A stretch of 64,000 nucleotides of DNA from RPQJ01 sp963707145 (GTDB lineage: Bacteria; Pseudomonadota; Gammaproteobacteria; Steroidobacterales; Steroidobacteraceae), in assembly GCA_963707145.1 (NCBI GenBank), contig CAVPOQ010000007.1, forward strand, positions 372,001 to 436,000, written 5' to 3'. Below the pieces are notes generated by a model, which worked only from the letters and a program-made list of their open reading frames with translations, did no database searches and was not told the origin of the DNA. Below are positions 23,645-32,069 of the stretch, piece after piece (the first letter of the stretch is position 1; every line of letters starts with the position of its first letter). A program made the position numbers and the translations under genes.

Positions 23645-24589
23645 TTATTCCGCGACGCGCCGTTTCGCCACCGTCACCCGGACTGGCCGCGCGACCCGCG
23701 GTGACATTCTGCGACCCGGTCGCGAAGCATCGCCGCCGAGCCGGCGGGCGCCGGGACCGGCGGTGTCGGGATCGGCGAACACCAGGTACAGCGTCACGTA
23801 GCGCTCGCGGCCCTCGGCGAGCGGCAGCGGCGCGAGCCGGCCCGTCGCGAGTTCCTCGCGGATGTTCTCCTCGGGGTACCAGGCGTAGCCGAGTCCCATG
23901 CAGGCGGCGCGGATCGAGGTCGCCTTGTTCGAGACGGTCCAGCGTCGCTCGTTCAGCCAGCCGCCGCTGCGGCTGCGCAGTGCGCCGGAGTCGCGCACCA
24001 CGAGGTGGCGGTGCTGGCGCAGGTCGTCGAGCGTGAGTACTCGGCCGAGCTGGTGCAGCGGATGCGAAGGCGCGGCGGCGCAGACGAAGCGCACCTGCAT
24101 CAGCGGATCGCCGAGGAACCCGCCGGGCACGACGCCGCCCACGACGAAGTCCACGCGCCCCTCGGTGAGCGCCTCCTCGGTGCCGCCGAGCACCGATTCG
24201 GTGATCTCGATGCGCGTGTCGGGGTGCTCGCGACCGAACTCCGCGCAGCACTCGAGCAGCAGCCAGGTGGGAAAGATGATGTCGACCGCGATGCGGATCT
24301 CCGGCTCCCAGCCACGGGCCAGCTCGCGCGCCGCGCGCTCGACCCGGCCGGCTTCCTCCAGCAGCGCCTTGCCGCGGCGGTACAGCGCCTGCCCGGCGGG
24401 CGTGAGCTGGGCCTTGCGGCCACGCAGCTCGAACACCTTCAGGCCGAGCAGTTCCTCGAGCTTCTTGATCGTGTAGGTGACGGTGGACTGCGTGCGGTGC
24501 AGCCGCTCGGAGGCCTGTGCGTAGCCGCCGGCCTCGACCACGGCCACCAGCGCGCTCCACTGGTCGAGTGTGATCCTGGGCGCGGCCAT
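23645..24589 (-). CDS. LysR-family transcriptional regulator
   Basis: The protein has 314 residues from the ATG at 24589 (an upstream ATG at 24601 would add MDRC). The winged-helix N-terminus is standard (ITLDQWSALVAVVEAGGYAQASERLHRTQSTVTYTIKKLEE), followed by the LysR substrate-binding fold. The C-terminal 40 residues are basic and atypical. It is divergent from azoR with 109 bases between, and first of the LysR-GFA-GST run. Such LysR genes often control the neighbouring azoreductase in response to quinones or electrophiles, which fits the neighbours here. Confidence 0.9.
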   Translation of the reverse strand: MAAPRITLDQWSALVAVVEAGGYAQASERLHRTQSTVTYTIKKLEELLGLKVFELRGRKAQLTPAGQALYRRGKALLEEAGRVERAARELARGWEPEIRIAVDIIFPTWLLLECCAEFGREHPDTRIEITESVLGGTEEALTEGRVDFVVGGVVPGGFLGDPLMQVRFVCAAAPSHPLHQLGRVLTLDDLRQHRHLVVRDSGALRSRSGGWLNERRWTVSNKATSIRAACMGLGYAWYPEENIREELATGRLAPLPLAEGRERYVTLYLVFADPDTAGPGARRLGGDASRPGRRMSPRVARPVRVTVAKRRVAE

Positions 24590-24591
24590 AC

Positions 24592-24649
24592 ATCTATCCA
24601 TTAGATTGATAGCGGCTAATTTACCGTCTTTTGTCTGTGTTTGATAGAT
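24592..24649. promoter_or_regulatory. Putative LysR operator region between lysR and azoR
   Basis: An AT-rich stretch holds CTATC (24594-24598), then GATAG (24608-24612), an inverted pair with 9 bases between, plus a second TTGATAG copy at 24641-24647, 35 bases after the first. ATCTATC at 24592 is matched by GATAGAT at 24643. Repeated half-sites in a divergent LysR promoter region are the expected layout for dimer-of-dimers binding. Confidence 0.5.
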
Positions 24650-24698
24650 GAATAATCACGTCCACCTCATCCACACGCCCGGACGGAGATCGAATCGA

Positions 24699-25298
24699 AT
24701 GAAGACCATCCTGCAGCTCAACACCAGCCTGAACGGCCCGACCGGCCTGTCCTCGCGCCTCGCCGGCGACTTCGCCGCGGCGCTTGCCGTCGCGAGCGGC
24801 GCGGGCATCGTCGTCCGGGATCTCGCGGACCAGCCGGTGCCGCACCTCACGGCCGAGCGCTTCGCGGCGTTCGGCACGCCGGCCTCGGATCGCACGCTCG
24901 AGCAGCAGCGCCACGTCGCAGAGTCCGACGCCCTGATCGAAGAACTGCGCCGCGCCGACGTGCTGGTGATCGGCCTGCCGATGTACAACTTCGGCGTGCC
25001 ATCGACGTTCAGGGCCTGGTTCGATCACGTCGCGCGTGCCGGGGTGACCTTCCGCTACACGCCCGAGGGCCCGGTCGGCCTGCTCGCCGGTCGGCGGGCC
25101 TATGTGTTCGCCACCCGCGGCGGGCAGTATGCCGGCACCGCGGGCGACCTCCAGACGGCCTACGTGCGCCAGGTGCTGGGATTCCTCGGCATCCGCGAGG
25201 TCGAGTTCGTCTACGCCGAGGGACTCGCGTTCGGTGCGCAGCAGCGGGAGCGGGCGGTTGCCGCGGCGACAGCGCGCATCCGCGAGCTCGCCGCCTGA
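24699..25298 (+). CDS. azoR: FMN-dependent NADH:azoreductase/quinone reductase
   Basis: The protein has 199 residues, the normal AzoR length. The flavodoxin-like start MKTILQLNTSL leads to an FMN loop around SSRLAG. GLPMYNFGVPSTFRAWFDHVARAGVTF is the family hallmark at about residues 90-115, and the second FMN loop FATRGGQYAG follows. It reduces azo dyes and quinones by two-electron transfer. The ATG at 24699 has GGAGA upstream. It starts the azoR-DoxX-pirin run controlled, by inference, by the divergent LysR. Confidence 0.94.
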   Translation: MKTILQLNTSLNGPTGLSSRLAGDFAAALAVASGAGIVVRDLADQPVPHLTAERFAAFGTPASDRTLEQQRHVAESDALIEELRRADVLVIGLPMYNFGVPSTFRAWFDHVARAGVTFRYTPEGPVGLLAGRRAYVFATRGGQYAGTAGDLQTAYVRQVLGFLGIREVEFVYAEGLAFGAQQRERAVAAATARIRELAA

Positions 25299-25345
25299 GG
25301 CGGCCCCGATCGCATCGATGAACACACACCAGGGACACCCACACC

Positions 25346-25759
25346 ATGAACACCACGCAGAACCTCGCAGACCTCGCCGGCCGCATCCTCCTCGCCGCGC
25401 TGTTCCTGATCGCCGGCCTGCAGAAGATCGGCGGCTACGCCGGCACCCAGGGCTATATGGAAGCCATGGGCGTGCCCGGCGCGCTGCTGCCGCTGGTCAT
25501 TGCGCTCGAAGTCGGTGGCGCAATCGCGATCATCGCGGGCTGGCACACGCGGCTCTTCGCCTTCCTGCTTGCCGGCTTCACGCTGCTGTCGGCGCTCGTC
25601 TTTCACCGCGCGCCCGGGGACCCGATGCAGGCGATCCTGTTCATGAAGAATCTCGCGATCGCCGGCGGCTTCCTGCTGCTCGTGGCGCGCGGCCCGCTCG
25701 AGTGGTCGCTCGACGCGCGCCGCGCCGCACTCGCCGCACCCGGCAGGCGGCAGTCGTGA
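25346..25759 (+). CDS. DoxX family membrane protein
   Basis: The protein has 137 residues and four hydrophobic helices. DLAGRILLAALFLIAGLQKIGGYAGT is the typical DoxX/YphA start, and GALLPLVIALEVGGAIAIIAGWHTRL follows. Family members are small inner-membrane proteins often found with quinone- or thiol-stress genes. It lies 47 bases after azoR and its stop overlaps the pirin GTG start, so co-transcription is likely. Its biochemical role is unknown. Confidence 0.9.
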   Translation: MNTTQNLADLAGRILLAALFLIAGLQKIGGYAGTQGYMEAMGVPGALLPLVIALEVGGAIAIIAGWHTRLFAFLLAGFTLLSALVFHRAPGDPMQAILFMKNLAIAGGFLLLVARGPLEWSLDARRAALAAPGRRQS

Positions 25760-26616
25760 GCGCGCGGCGCCTGCAGGCCGTCATCGAGTCGGTGTCGGCG
25801 TCCGACGGCGCCGGCGTCAAGCTGCGCCGCAGCCTCGGCGGCCGCCCGCACCAGCGCTTCGATCCGTTCCTGATGCTCGATGAATTCTTCTCCGACGACC
25901 CTAACGACTATCTCGCCGGGTTTCCCGACCATCCGCACCGCGGCTTCGAGACGGTGACCTACATGCTCGAAGGGCGCATGCGCCACGAGGACGTGCTCGG
26001 CAACCGCGGCGACCTCGGACCCGGCGACGTGCAGTGGATGACCGCGGGGCGCGGCATCATCCACTCGGAAATGCCGCAGCAGGCCGAAGGGCGCATGCGC
26101 GGCTTCCAGCTCTGGATCAACCTGCCGGCGCGGGAGAAGATGAAGCCCGCGGCGTGGCGCGACGTGCCCTCGGGCTCGATCCCAACCGTGGCGCTGCGGG
26201 ACGGCGGCGAGCTGCGCGTGATCGCGGGCCGCTTCGCCGCGGAAGGCAACGTCACGGCAGGTCCCATCGGCGGCATCACGACCGACCCGCAGTACTACGA
26301 CCTGCGGCTCCCCGCCGGCGCGTCGGTCGAGATCCCGACGCCGCCGAGCCACAACGCGTTCCTGTACGTCTACGAGGGTGCGGCTGCCGTCGGTGAGGAC
26401 GCGCGCCCGCTGCCGTTTCGGGCCGCCGGGCTGCTCACGCCGGGCACTTCCATACGCGTCGTCGCCGGCGGGCAGGGTGTCCAGCTGCTGTTCCTCGCGG
26501 GCCGGCCGATCGGCGAGCCGGTGGTGCAGTACGGACCGTTCGTCATGAACTCGGTCGCCGAGATCGAACAGGCGATCGCGGACTTCCAGGCGGGCCGGCT
26601 GGTGGCCGCCGGTTGA
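25756..26616 (+). CDS. Pirin family protein (bicupin)
   Basis: The protein has 286 residues with the pirin N-terminal cupin: DPFLMLDEFF, FPDHPHRGFETVTYMLEGRMRHED, GPGDVQWMTAGRGIIHSEMP. The metal-binding residues are the two His in HPHRGFE, the later His in IIHSE, and Glu. The C-terminal cupin (DPQYYDLRLPAGASVEIPTPP) is more divergent. Some pirins show quercetin 2,3-dioxygenase activity, others act as redox-linked regulators. The GTG start overlaps the DoxX stop (GTGA). Confidence 0.93.
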   Translation: MSARRLQAVIESVSASDGAGVKLRRSLGGRPHQRFDPFLMLDEFFSDDPNDYLAGFPDHPHRGFETVTYMLEGRMRHEDVLGNRGDLGPGDVQWMTAGRGIIHSEMPQQAEGRMRGFQLWINLPAREKMKPAAWRDVPSGSIPTVALRDGGELRVIAGRFAAEGNVTAGPIGGITTDPQYYDLRLPAGASVEIPTPPSHNAFLYVYEGAAAVGEDARPLPFRAAGLLTPGTSIRVVAGGQGVQLLFLAGRPIGEPVVQYGPFVMNSVAEIEQAIADFQAGRLVAAG

Positions 26617-26731
26617 GCCGGGACCGCCGGCGCGGCTCCTACGTGTAATCCACCGCTGGGCGCTGCCGTCGGCGAACGCAGAATGGCGATCACCAGGGGC
26701 AGTGGCGCTGCCCGTCGTGCGGGACGACCCC

Positions 26732-27016
26732 ATGAGTCACAAGCACGAACAGCTGCTCAGGACGGTCTTCCACGACCCGATCAACTGCAACATCCACTGG
26801 CGCGAGATCGAGTCGCTGCTGTCTCACGTGGGCGCGGACATCGAGCAGCTCTCCGGCGCGCGCATCCGCGTCAGGCTGAACGGCGTCGAGGGCATCCTGC
26901 ACCGCCCGCACCACGGCAACACGCTCGACCGCAGCGCCGTGCGTCACCTCCGCGAATACCTGGCGCATGCGCGCATGACGCCGTCGCAGTACGGGGAGAC
27001 CCGGCAAGCCCACTGA
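26732..27016 (+). CDS. Orphan HicA-like small protein
   Basis: The protein has 94 residues. HEQLLRTVFHDPINCNIHWREIESLLSHVGADIEQ followed by ARIRVRLNGVEGILHRPHHGNTLDRSAVRHLREYLAHA matches a group of chromosomal proteins annotated as HicA-type, with the double-stranded-RNA-binding-like fold and a conserved HRPHHG segment where toxins have their catalytic histidine. No HicB antitoxin gene lies on either side, so it is unlikely to be a functioning toxin-antitoxin pair. Its role is unknown. Confidence 0.75.
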   Translation: MSHKHEQLLRTVFHDPINCNIHWREIESLLSHVGADIEQLSGARIRVRLNGVEGILHRPHHGNTLDRSAVRHLREYLAHARMTPSQYGETRQAH

Positions 27017-27089
27017 GTCCGCGTGCCGCGTGCCGGGTCTGCGCGACAGCGGCGTCGGGAGCGTCCGGGGCGCGAGGACCGGGGCTTGG

Positions 27090-28142
27090 TCAGTAGATCA
27101 GCGAGACCAGCGCGGCGCTGATCAGCCCCACGATCAGCGCGGAGACGAGGCCGAGTCCCAGCGGCTTGAGCCCGATGCTGCGTAGCCCCTTGATGCTGGT
27201 GCCGAGGCCAACGCCCGCCATCGCGATGGCGAGGCAGTAGTTCGCGGCTTCCTTGCCGAACCTGATGATGGCGTGCCACTGGGCCGTATCGAGCAGCCCG
27301 AGCGGGCGCTCGCCGAGGTCGCCCACGGTGCGCAGCAGGCTCATGGCCGCGAAGCCGATCACGAACAGCGGCACCATCGTCCACCACGGCGGTGCGGCCG
27401 TGCCGGCGGACGAGCGGCGGTGGTGCAGGATCGCCATCAGCGGGATCACCACCAGCATCGACAGGTTGCGCTCGAGCTTGGTCACCGTCGCGACGTCGAG
27501 CGCCTGCGGTGCGTGGAAGAACTCCTGGTAGACCATGCCGGCGCCGGCCACCTGGGACGTGTCGTGCACCGCGGAACCCAGGAACACGCCGGCCGCGAAC
27601 GCGTCGCCGCCGAACAGCCAGTGCGCGACGAACGGGTAGGCCAGCATCGCGAACAGTCCGAAGATCGTGATGCACGCGACTGCGTAACTCGTCTCCTCTT
27701 CCTTCGCGCCGATGGCGGGTGCGACCGCGACGATCGCCGTGTTGCCGCAGATGCTCGTGCCCACCGCGATCAGGCTCGCGAGACGGTCGCCGAGCTCGAT
27801 GCGCCGGCCGAGGTAGCCCACGATCAGCAGCGCCGCCGGAATCGTCACGAGGATCACCGGCAGCGCCTTGAGGCCGATACTGCCCACCTCGGCAATGCTG
27901 AGCCGCAGTCCGAGCAGCACGATGCCGAGGCGCAGCACGTGCTTCACCGCGAAGGAGATGCCGTCCGTGAACGACGCGGGCAGCCGCACGAGGTTGCCGA
28001 CCGCCAGACCGAGCAGCACGGCCACCATGATTCCGCTGACGGCGCCCGCCCCGAGCCCGAGTGCGGCAGAGAGCCAGTCGGCGAGGGAGGTGCCGAGGAC
28101 GGCCAGCGTCACTGCCAGCGCCAGCCCGGGGAGGATGTTCAT
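27090..28142 (-). CDS. YeiH/YadS-type putative sulfate or sulfite exporter (UPF0324)
   Basis: The protein has 350 residues and about ten membrane helices. It has the family blocks GISFAVKHVLRLGIVLLGLRLS, GTSICGNTAIVAVAPAIGA, GVFLGSAVHDTSQVAGAG and AIAMAGVGLGTSIKGL. Members are annotated as putative sulfate exporters and are linked with sulfite or taurine catabolism in other bacteria. It is divergent from an ArsR-type gene (119 bases) whose protein has the persulfide-sensor cysteine pair, so sulfur-responsive control is a reasonable inference. Confidence 0.92.
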   Translation of the reverse strand: MNILPGLALAVTLAVLGTSLADWLSAALGLGAGAVSGIMVAVLLGLAVGNLVRLPASFTDGISFAVKHVLRLGIVLLGLRLSIAEVGSIGLKALPVILVTIPAALLIVGYLGRRIELGDRLASLIAVGTSICGNTAIVAVAPAIGAKEEETSYAVACITIFGLFAMLAYPFVAHWLFGGDAFAAGVFLGSAVHDTSQVAGAGMVYQEFFHAPQALDVATVTKLERNLSMLVVIPLMAILHHRRSSAGTAAPPWWTMVPLFVIGFAAMSLLRTVGDLGERPLGLLDTAQWHAIIRFGKEAANYCLAIAMAGVGLGTSIKGLRSIGLKPLGLGLVSALIVGLISAALVSLIY

Positions 28143-28261
28143 GTGTCCCTAACCTGCCAGTCCCGGCGGCGCGACGGCGCGACCGGCAGGGCCGCACCGC
28201 CTCCGGCGCGCGCAATCGCGGCGGCGATTCCGGCCGGCAATTCGATTACCATTCTGTCCCG

Positions 28262-28627
28262 ATGAAGAGCACCAGGCCCCCCTCGCGCCGGCGAGTCGTC
28301 GCGGCTCCGCCCGCGACGACCATGACGGCCGTTAGCCTGCGCCGGCTCGAGAAGAACGCCGACAGGGCCTGTGACCTGCTCAGCGCGATGGCGAACACGT
28401 CGCGACTGATGATCCTCTGCCAGCTCGCCGACAGCGAAAAATCGGTGAGCGACCTCCAGCCGCTGATCGGGCTGAGCCAGTCGGCATTGTCGCAGCACCT
28501 CGCGGTTCTGCGTCGCAAGCACCTCGTGCGCACGCGGCGCGCAGGGCAGTCGATCTACTACTCGCTCGCGAGCGGCGAGGCGGCCTCCATCATGGAGACG
28601 CTGCACGCGCAATTCTGCCGGCGCTAG
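28262..28627 (+). CDS. ArsR-family regulator with BigR/SqrR-type cysteine pair
   Basis: The protein has 121 residues. The winged helix is clear (AMANTSRLMILCQLADSEKSVSDL then SQSALSQHLAVLRRKHLVRTRR.GQSIYYSL). Cys53 in ILCQL and Cys119 in QFCRR are 66 residues apart, the same spacing as the reactive cysteines of SqrR and BigR (41/107 and 42/108, from memory), which sense persulfides. A third cysteine is at 37. It probably represses the divergent YeiH gene until reactive sulfur species appear. Its stop overlaps the convergent HugZ-like gene by 4 bases. Confidence 0.88.
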   Translation: MKSTRPPSRRRVVAAPPATTMTAVSLRRLEKNADRACDLLSAMANTSRLMILCQLADSEKSVSDLQPLIGLSQSALSQHLAVLRRKHLVRTRRAGQSIYYSLASGEAASIMETLHAQFCRR

Positions 28628-29106
28628 GCCACGCCGAGCGTCGCGATCTTCGGCAGGTCCTCCGGGGGGATCTCCACGGCCCTGCCGAAACCCCCGACGA
28701 ACAGTCCCTCGCGGAACGTCAGCCGGTACAGCGTGAAGTCGCCGAGGTTGAACGTGATGCGGCTGTCCGGGAAGCGCTGCAGATAAAGCTCGCGGCCCGC
28801 GACCCATTCCTCGCCCTTGCGCTCGTAGCCGCGCACGTCGCAGTCGAAGGTGGCGCGCTTGAGCTGCAGCGGGTCCTTCCCGGGTGCGTCCTGCTCGTAC
28901 AGCAGGATCCCCGCCCGCCCGCCCGCCGCAAGCGCGGCGCCGTGCTTCGAGATGCGCGAGGCGTGGACGAGCACGCCGGCGTAGACCGGCAGCGGCACGA
29001 ACGCGAGCAGCCCGGCGAACGGTACCCCGTCGGAGACCACGGCCAGGGTCAGTACGCGCTGCGCGTCGAGCAACTCCCGGAGCGTCTTCGCAGTGGCCTT
29101 GATCAT
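28624..29106 (-). CDS. Pyridoxamine 5'-phosphate oxidase-fold protein (HugZ-like)
   Basis: The protein has 160 residues with the FMN-binding split barrel: LRELLDAQRVLTLAVVSDGVPFAGLLAF at the start, LVHASRISKHGAALAAGGRAGILL, and the late FREGLFVGGFGRAVEI block. GGFGRA is shared with HugZ/HutZ heme-related proteins, but the heme-degrading histidine tail is not obvious here. It could be a flavin or heme binding protein; activity is uncertain. It is convergent with and overlaps the ArsR gene. Confidence 0.82.
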   Translation of the reverse strand: MIKATAKTLRELLDAQRVLTLAVVSDGVPFAGLLAFVPLPVYAGVLVHASRISKHGAALAAGGRAGILLYEQDAPGKDPLQLKRATFDCDVRGYERKGEEWVAGRELYLQRFPDSRITFNLGDFTLYRLTFREGLFVGGFGRAVEIPPEDLPKIATLGVA

Positions 29107-29181
29107 CGCTGCCTCGCACGGATATGAATTGGGGGCGCCACACCGACCGGTGCAGCGCCCCCGGATTCGACCAGCCCCAGC

Positions 29182-30432
29182 TCAGTACTGCAAGCGAGTC
29201 GCGACCGACGCATGGTCCGACGGCCACAGGCCCTTGCCGACCGGCGGCGTCTTGTCCGAGATGGACTCGCCGAGCAGACGCGCCTCCTGGACCTTCCTCG
29301 GCGGTGCGAGCGAGAAGATCAGGTCGACCCGCTCGTACAGCTCCGACTTCCTGTTCCCAAGGTCTTCGGCCTGGCAGCAGCTGAAGCCGACCAGCGGCGC
29401 GCCCTTGCCCGTCATCGCCCCGGGGCGCTTCGTCCAGATGTCGGTGAACTTGGCCAGTGCGGTGTACTGCTGGTAGGGCGGCACCGCGACGATCGGCGGA
29501 TAGCCGGGCAGCACCGTCGGAAATACCTCGTCACGCGGGTCGGAGTTCATGTCGCCGACCAGCAGCAGCCTGCGGCCGGGCTGCGGCGGCAGGTACACGA
29601 GCATGAACTGCAGCAGCTCGGCGGCCTGCGCCGACTGGTAGTAGCGCCCCGGCTCGCCAAAAGCTTCGAGCCGCGTCTCGAGGTGCGTGTTGACGAAGCG
29701 GTACGGCACGGTGTCCACCGTCGCGTCCACGCCCACGAAGCCGCGCTGGAACTTCACGAGCACCGGCACCGGCCCGACGTTCGGCACGTTCACCGTGAGG
29801 TCGGCGGAGGCCACGAACTGGTAGTTGCAGCCGTCCGCCGCCGGCAGCGGACAGATGGCGTTGTACGGCACTTTCTCGTACGGGATGCCCTTGCGCGCCA
29901 AAATCACATCACGATCGATCACACGCAGATAGACCTGCATGCCGTCGATGGTGATCGGGATGCCCGGCAGCGCGATCGGCAGCGGGCTGCCGTCGGGCAG
30001 GGTCAGGCCGTCCGGCAGGTCGAGGTCCACGACCGTGGCGGCCTCGACGTAGTCACCCCCGAGCGCCGCGAGCGTGTCGGCGAGCTGGTCGGTGAAGGCG
30101 CCGGCGATCGTCGTGTTGTCGCAGCCCTTGCCGTCGGCAACGGTCGGGTACTCGAGGCAGGTGAACCCGTAGACCTCCTGCAGGCCCACCAGCGCGGGCT
30201 TGCGCCTGGCGATCAGCGCGGCGAGTGCCTTGGCGCGTTGCGCCGGCAGGCTCTCGGCGCGATTCTTCAGCGCGTCCACGACGGCGGCATTGAAGTCCGG
30301 CTCCGTGACCAGCGCGATCAGGTCGGTGCCGACGTACTGGTTCTGGGTCATCACCTCGACGTCGGCGGATGAGGCGGCGCCAGCGGCGGCCAGCGCCGTC
30401 GCGGCGAGCAGTGGTGTCGTCCAGCGTTGCAT
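29182..30432 (-). CDS. Exported endonuclease/exonuclease/phosphatase family protein
   Basis: The protein has 416 residues, with a signal peptide ending AGAASSA. The EEP fold motifs appear in order: VMTQNQYVGTDL, GLQEVYG (metal-binding Glu), VNTHLETR, LVGDMNSDPRDE, and WPSDHASVATRL at the C-terminus (Asp-His pair). The family includes DNases, sphingomyelinases and inositol phosphatases; secretion and many Pro-rich loops suggest an extracellular phosphodiesterase. Cysteines in FTCLEY, KGCDN, AICPLP and GCNYQ could form disulfides. It stands alone between HugZ-like and esterase genes. Confidence 0.88.
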   Translation of the reverse strand: MQRWTTPLLAATALAAAGAASSADVEVMTQNQYVGTDLIALVTEPDFNAAVVDALKNRAESLPAQRAKALAALIARRKPALVGLQEVYGFTCLEYPTVADGKGCDNTTIAGAFTDQLADTLAALGGDYVEAATVVDLDLPDGLTLPDGSPLPIALPGIPITIDGMQVYLRVIDRDVILARKGIPYEKVPYNAICPLPAADGCNYQFVASADLTVNVPNVGPVPVLVKFQRGFVGVDATVDTVPYRFVNTHLETRLEAFGEPGRYYQSAQAAELLQFMLVYLPPQPGRRLLLVGDMNSDPRDEVFPTVLPGYPPIVAVPPYQQYTALAKFTDIWTKRPGAMTGKGAPLVGFSCCQAEDLGNRKSELYERVDLIFSLAPPRKVQEARLLGESISDKTPPVGKGLWPSDHASVATRLQY

Positions 30433-30613
30433 GCGAGTCCCTCCACGATCGACGCGTCCATGGGTGATCGGGGCTGACTCCGGGGGAGCCCGGCCCCGGC
30501 GGCGTTGCGGGGCGTCGCGTCGCAACACGGCACTTAACCGACGGTGCGCGCCAACCGGACCGGACGCAATCCGTAGTTTGGGTGTCTGGCTCGAACTGGC
30601 TGCCGGCGCGACA

Positions 30614-31912
30614 TCAGTCGCGGCGCGGGGCGCGGGCCCTCGCCCACTCGAGAAAGCGCGTCACCGCCTGGACCGATTCCAGGGCGCGTACCGAACCGAA
30701 GATGTCCCACCCGTGTTGCGCGCCGGGCAGCTCCGCGTAGACCACCGGCTGGGCGGACACGGCCCGCAGGCGCTCCGCGAACTGCCGTGCCTCGGCCACG
30801 CTCGCGAGCGAATCGTGCGTGCCGTGCAGGATGAAAAACGGTGGCGCGTCGGATCGCAGCAGCGCGATCGGTGAGGCGAGGTCCCACAGCCCGGTGTCCT
30901 GTGCAGGCGGGTAGGGCATCACGGTCTTCTCGAGCCAGCGCACCATCGCCGCACCGCTGCCCTTGAGACCGTGGCGGTCGAGGAAGTCGTAGACGCCGTA
31001 GAAAGGCACGGCCGCGGCGACCGTCGTGTCCGCGTCCTCGAAGCCTGGCTGCAGCCGTGGATCGTTCGGGGTGAGCGCCATCAGCGCCGTGAGATGGCCG
31101 CCGGCCGAGCCGCCGGTCACCGCGACGAAGCCGGGGTCGCCACCGTAGTCGGCAACGTTGCGTCTCACCCAGGCGAGCGCGCGCTTGCAGTCCACGAGGT
31201 GGTCCGGGAAGTGCGCCTGCGGGCTCAGGCGGTAGTTGGGAGTGACCACGACCCAGCCGCGTGCCGCGAGGTAGTAGATGAGCGGCAGCGCCTGCTCGTG
31301 CTTGTTGCCGAACATCCAGCCGCCGCCGTGGATCTGCAGCACGACCGGTGCGTTCGTGCATCCGCCGACCGGGCGGTACAGGTCGAGCACGTGGCGCTCG
31401 TGGCCGTCGGCGTAGGCGACGTCGGCGATGCGTTCCACCCCAGGGCTGCGCAGCGCGAAAGGCTGCAGCAGTTCGCGTGTCGGCACCCGGTCGCGCAGCA
31501 GCGCGCGCCGCGCCGGCGGGATGCGGTCGCGGTAGTCGGCGCCGAGCGCCTTGCGCAGCGCGTCCTCGAGCAGGAGGCCGGTGGGACGTGCGCGCCACTG
31601 CAGCAGGGCGAGCCCCACCCAGGACAGCGCCATCAGTCCCAGACCGAGCCGGCCGGGCGGCGACTGGAGCGCGTCGGTCGCGGCCGCGAAGCCGGCCATC
31701 ACCAGTGCCGAGAGCAGCATGTGGAACAGCGCGAGCTCGCTCGTGAGCCAGCCCGACAGGAACCACGGCATGTTGCCCCAGCCGAGACGCGTGGCGCGCA
31801 CGAGTCCCGTGACCGTCATGAGCAGGCCGACGGTGCACGCGGCGAAAAACACCCAGGATGATGCAGACACGAACATTCGTGCAGTTTCCGGCAGCGTCCT
31901 CTCGTGCGACAT
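30614..31912 (-). CDS. Membrane-anchored HSL-type esterase/lipase (alpha/beta hydrolase)
   Basis: The protein has 432 residues from the ATG at 31912; an ATG at 31876 would remove 12. The N-terminal 110 residues hold three or so hydrophobic helices, so the catalytic domain is tethered to the membrane. The hydrolase has the oxyanion motif IHGGGWMFG, the nucleophile elbow TGGSAGGH, and a late histidine in GAQHGWD. These are the features of hormone-sensitive-lipase-family carboxylesterases acting on short acyl esters. It is divergent from the cytochrome c gene (157 bases). Confidence 0.87.
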   Translation of the reverse strand: MSHERTLPETARMFVSASSWVFFAACTVGLLMTVTGLVRATRLGWGNMPWFLSGWLTSELALFHMLLSALVMAGFAAATDALQSPPGRLGLGLMALSWVGLALLQWRARPTGLLLEDALRKALGADYRDRIPPARRALLRDRVPTRELLQPFALRSPGVERIADVAYADGHERHVLDLYRPVGGCTNAPVVLQIHGGGWMFGNKHEQALPLIYYLAARGWVVVTPNYRLSPQAHFPDHLVDCKRALAWVRRNVADYGGDPGFVAVTGGSAGGHLTALMALTPNDPRLQPGFEDADTTVAAAVPFYGVYDFLDRHGLKGSGAAMVRWLEKTVMPYPPAQDTGLWDLASPIALLRSDAPPFFILHGTHDSLASVAEARQFAERLRAVSAQPVVYAELPGAQHGWDIFGSVRALESVQAVTRFLEWARARAPRRD

Positions 31913-32069
31913 CCGGGATCGCCGCGGAATCGTGCGACAGTGGCGACGACCTGTGATTGCCCCGTCGTTCCGCCACGTCTCGGAAACTGCTGAGGTTCGG
32001 TGGGAGTCGAGGTGCCTAACCTGTTGCCGACCGCCGACCGGTACCGAGGTCAACGGCAGGAGGCATCGC

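Noticed and set aside
26732..27016. Possible active HicAB toxin-antitoxin locus
   Set aside because: No antitoxin-like gene lies on either side, and the protein belongs to a chromosomal orphan group.
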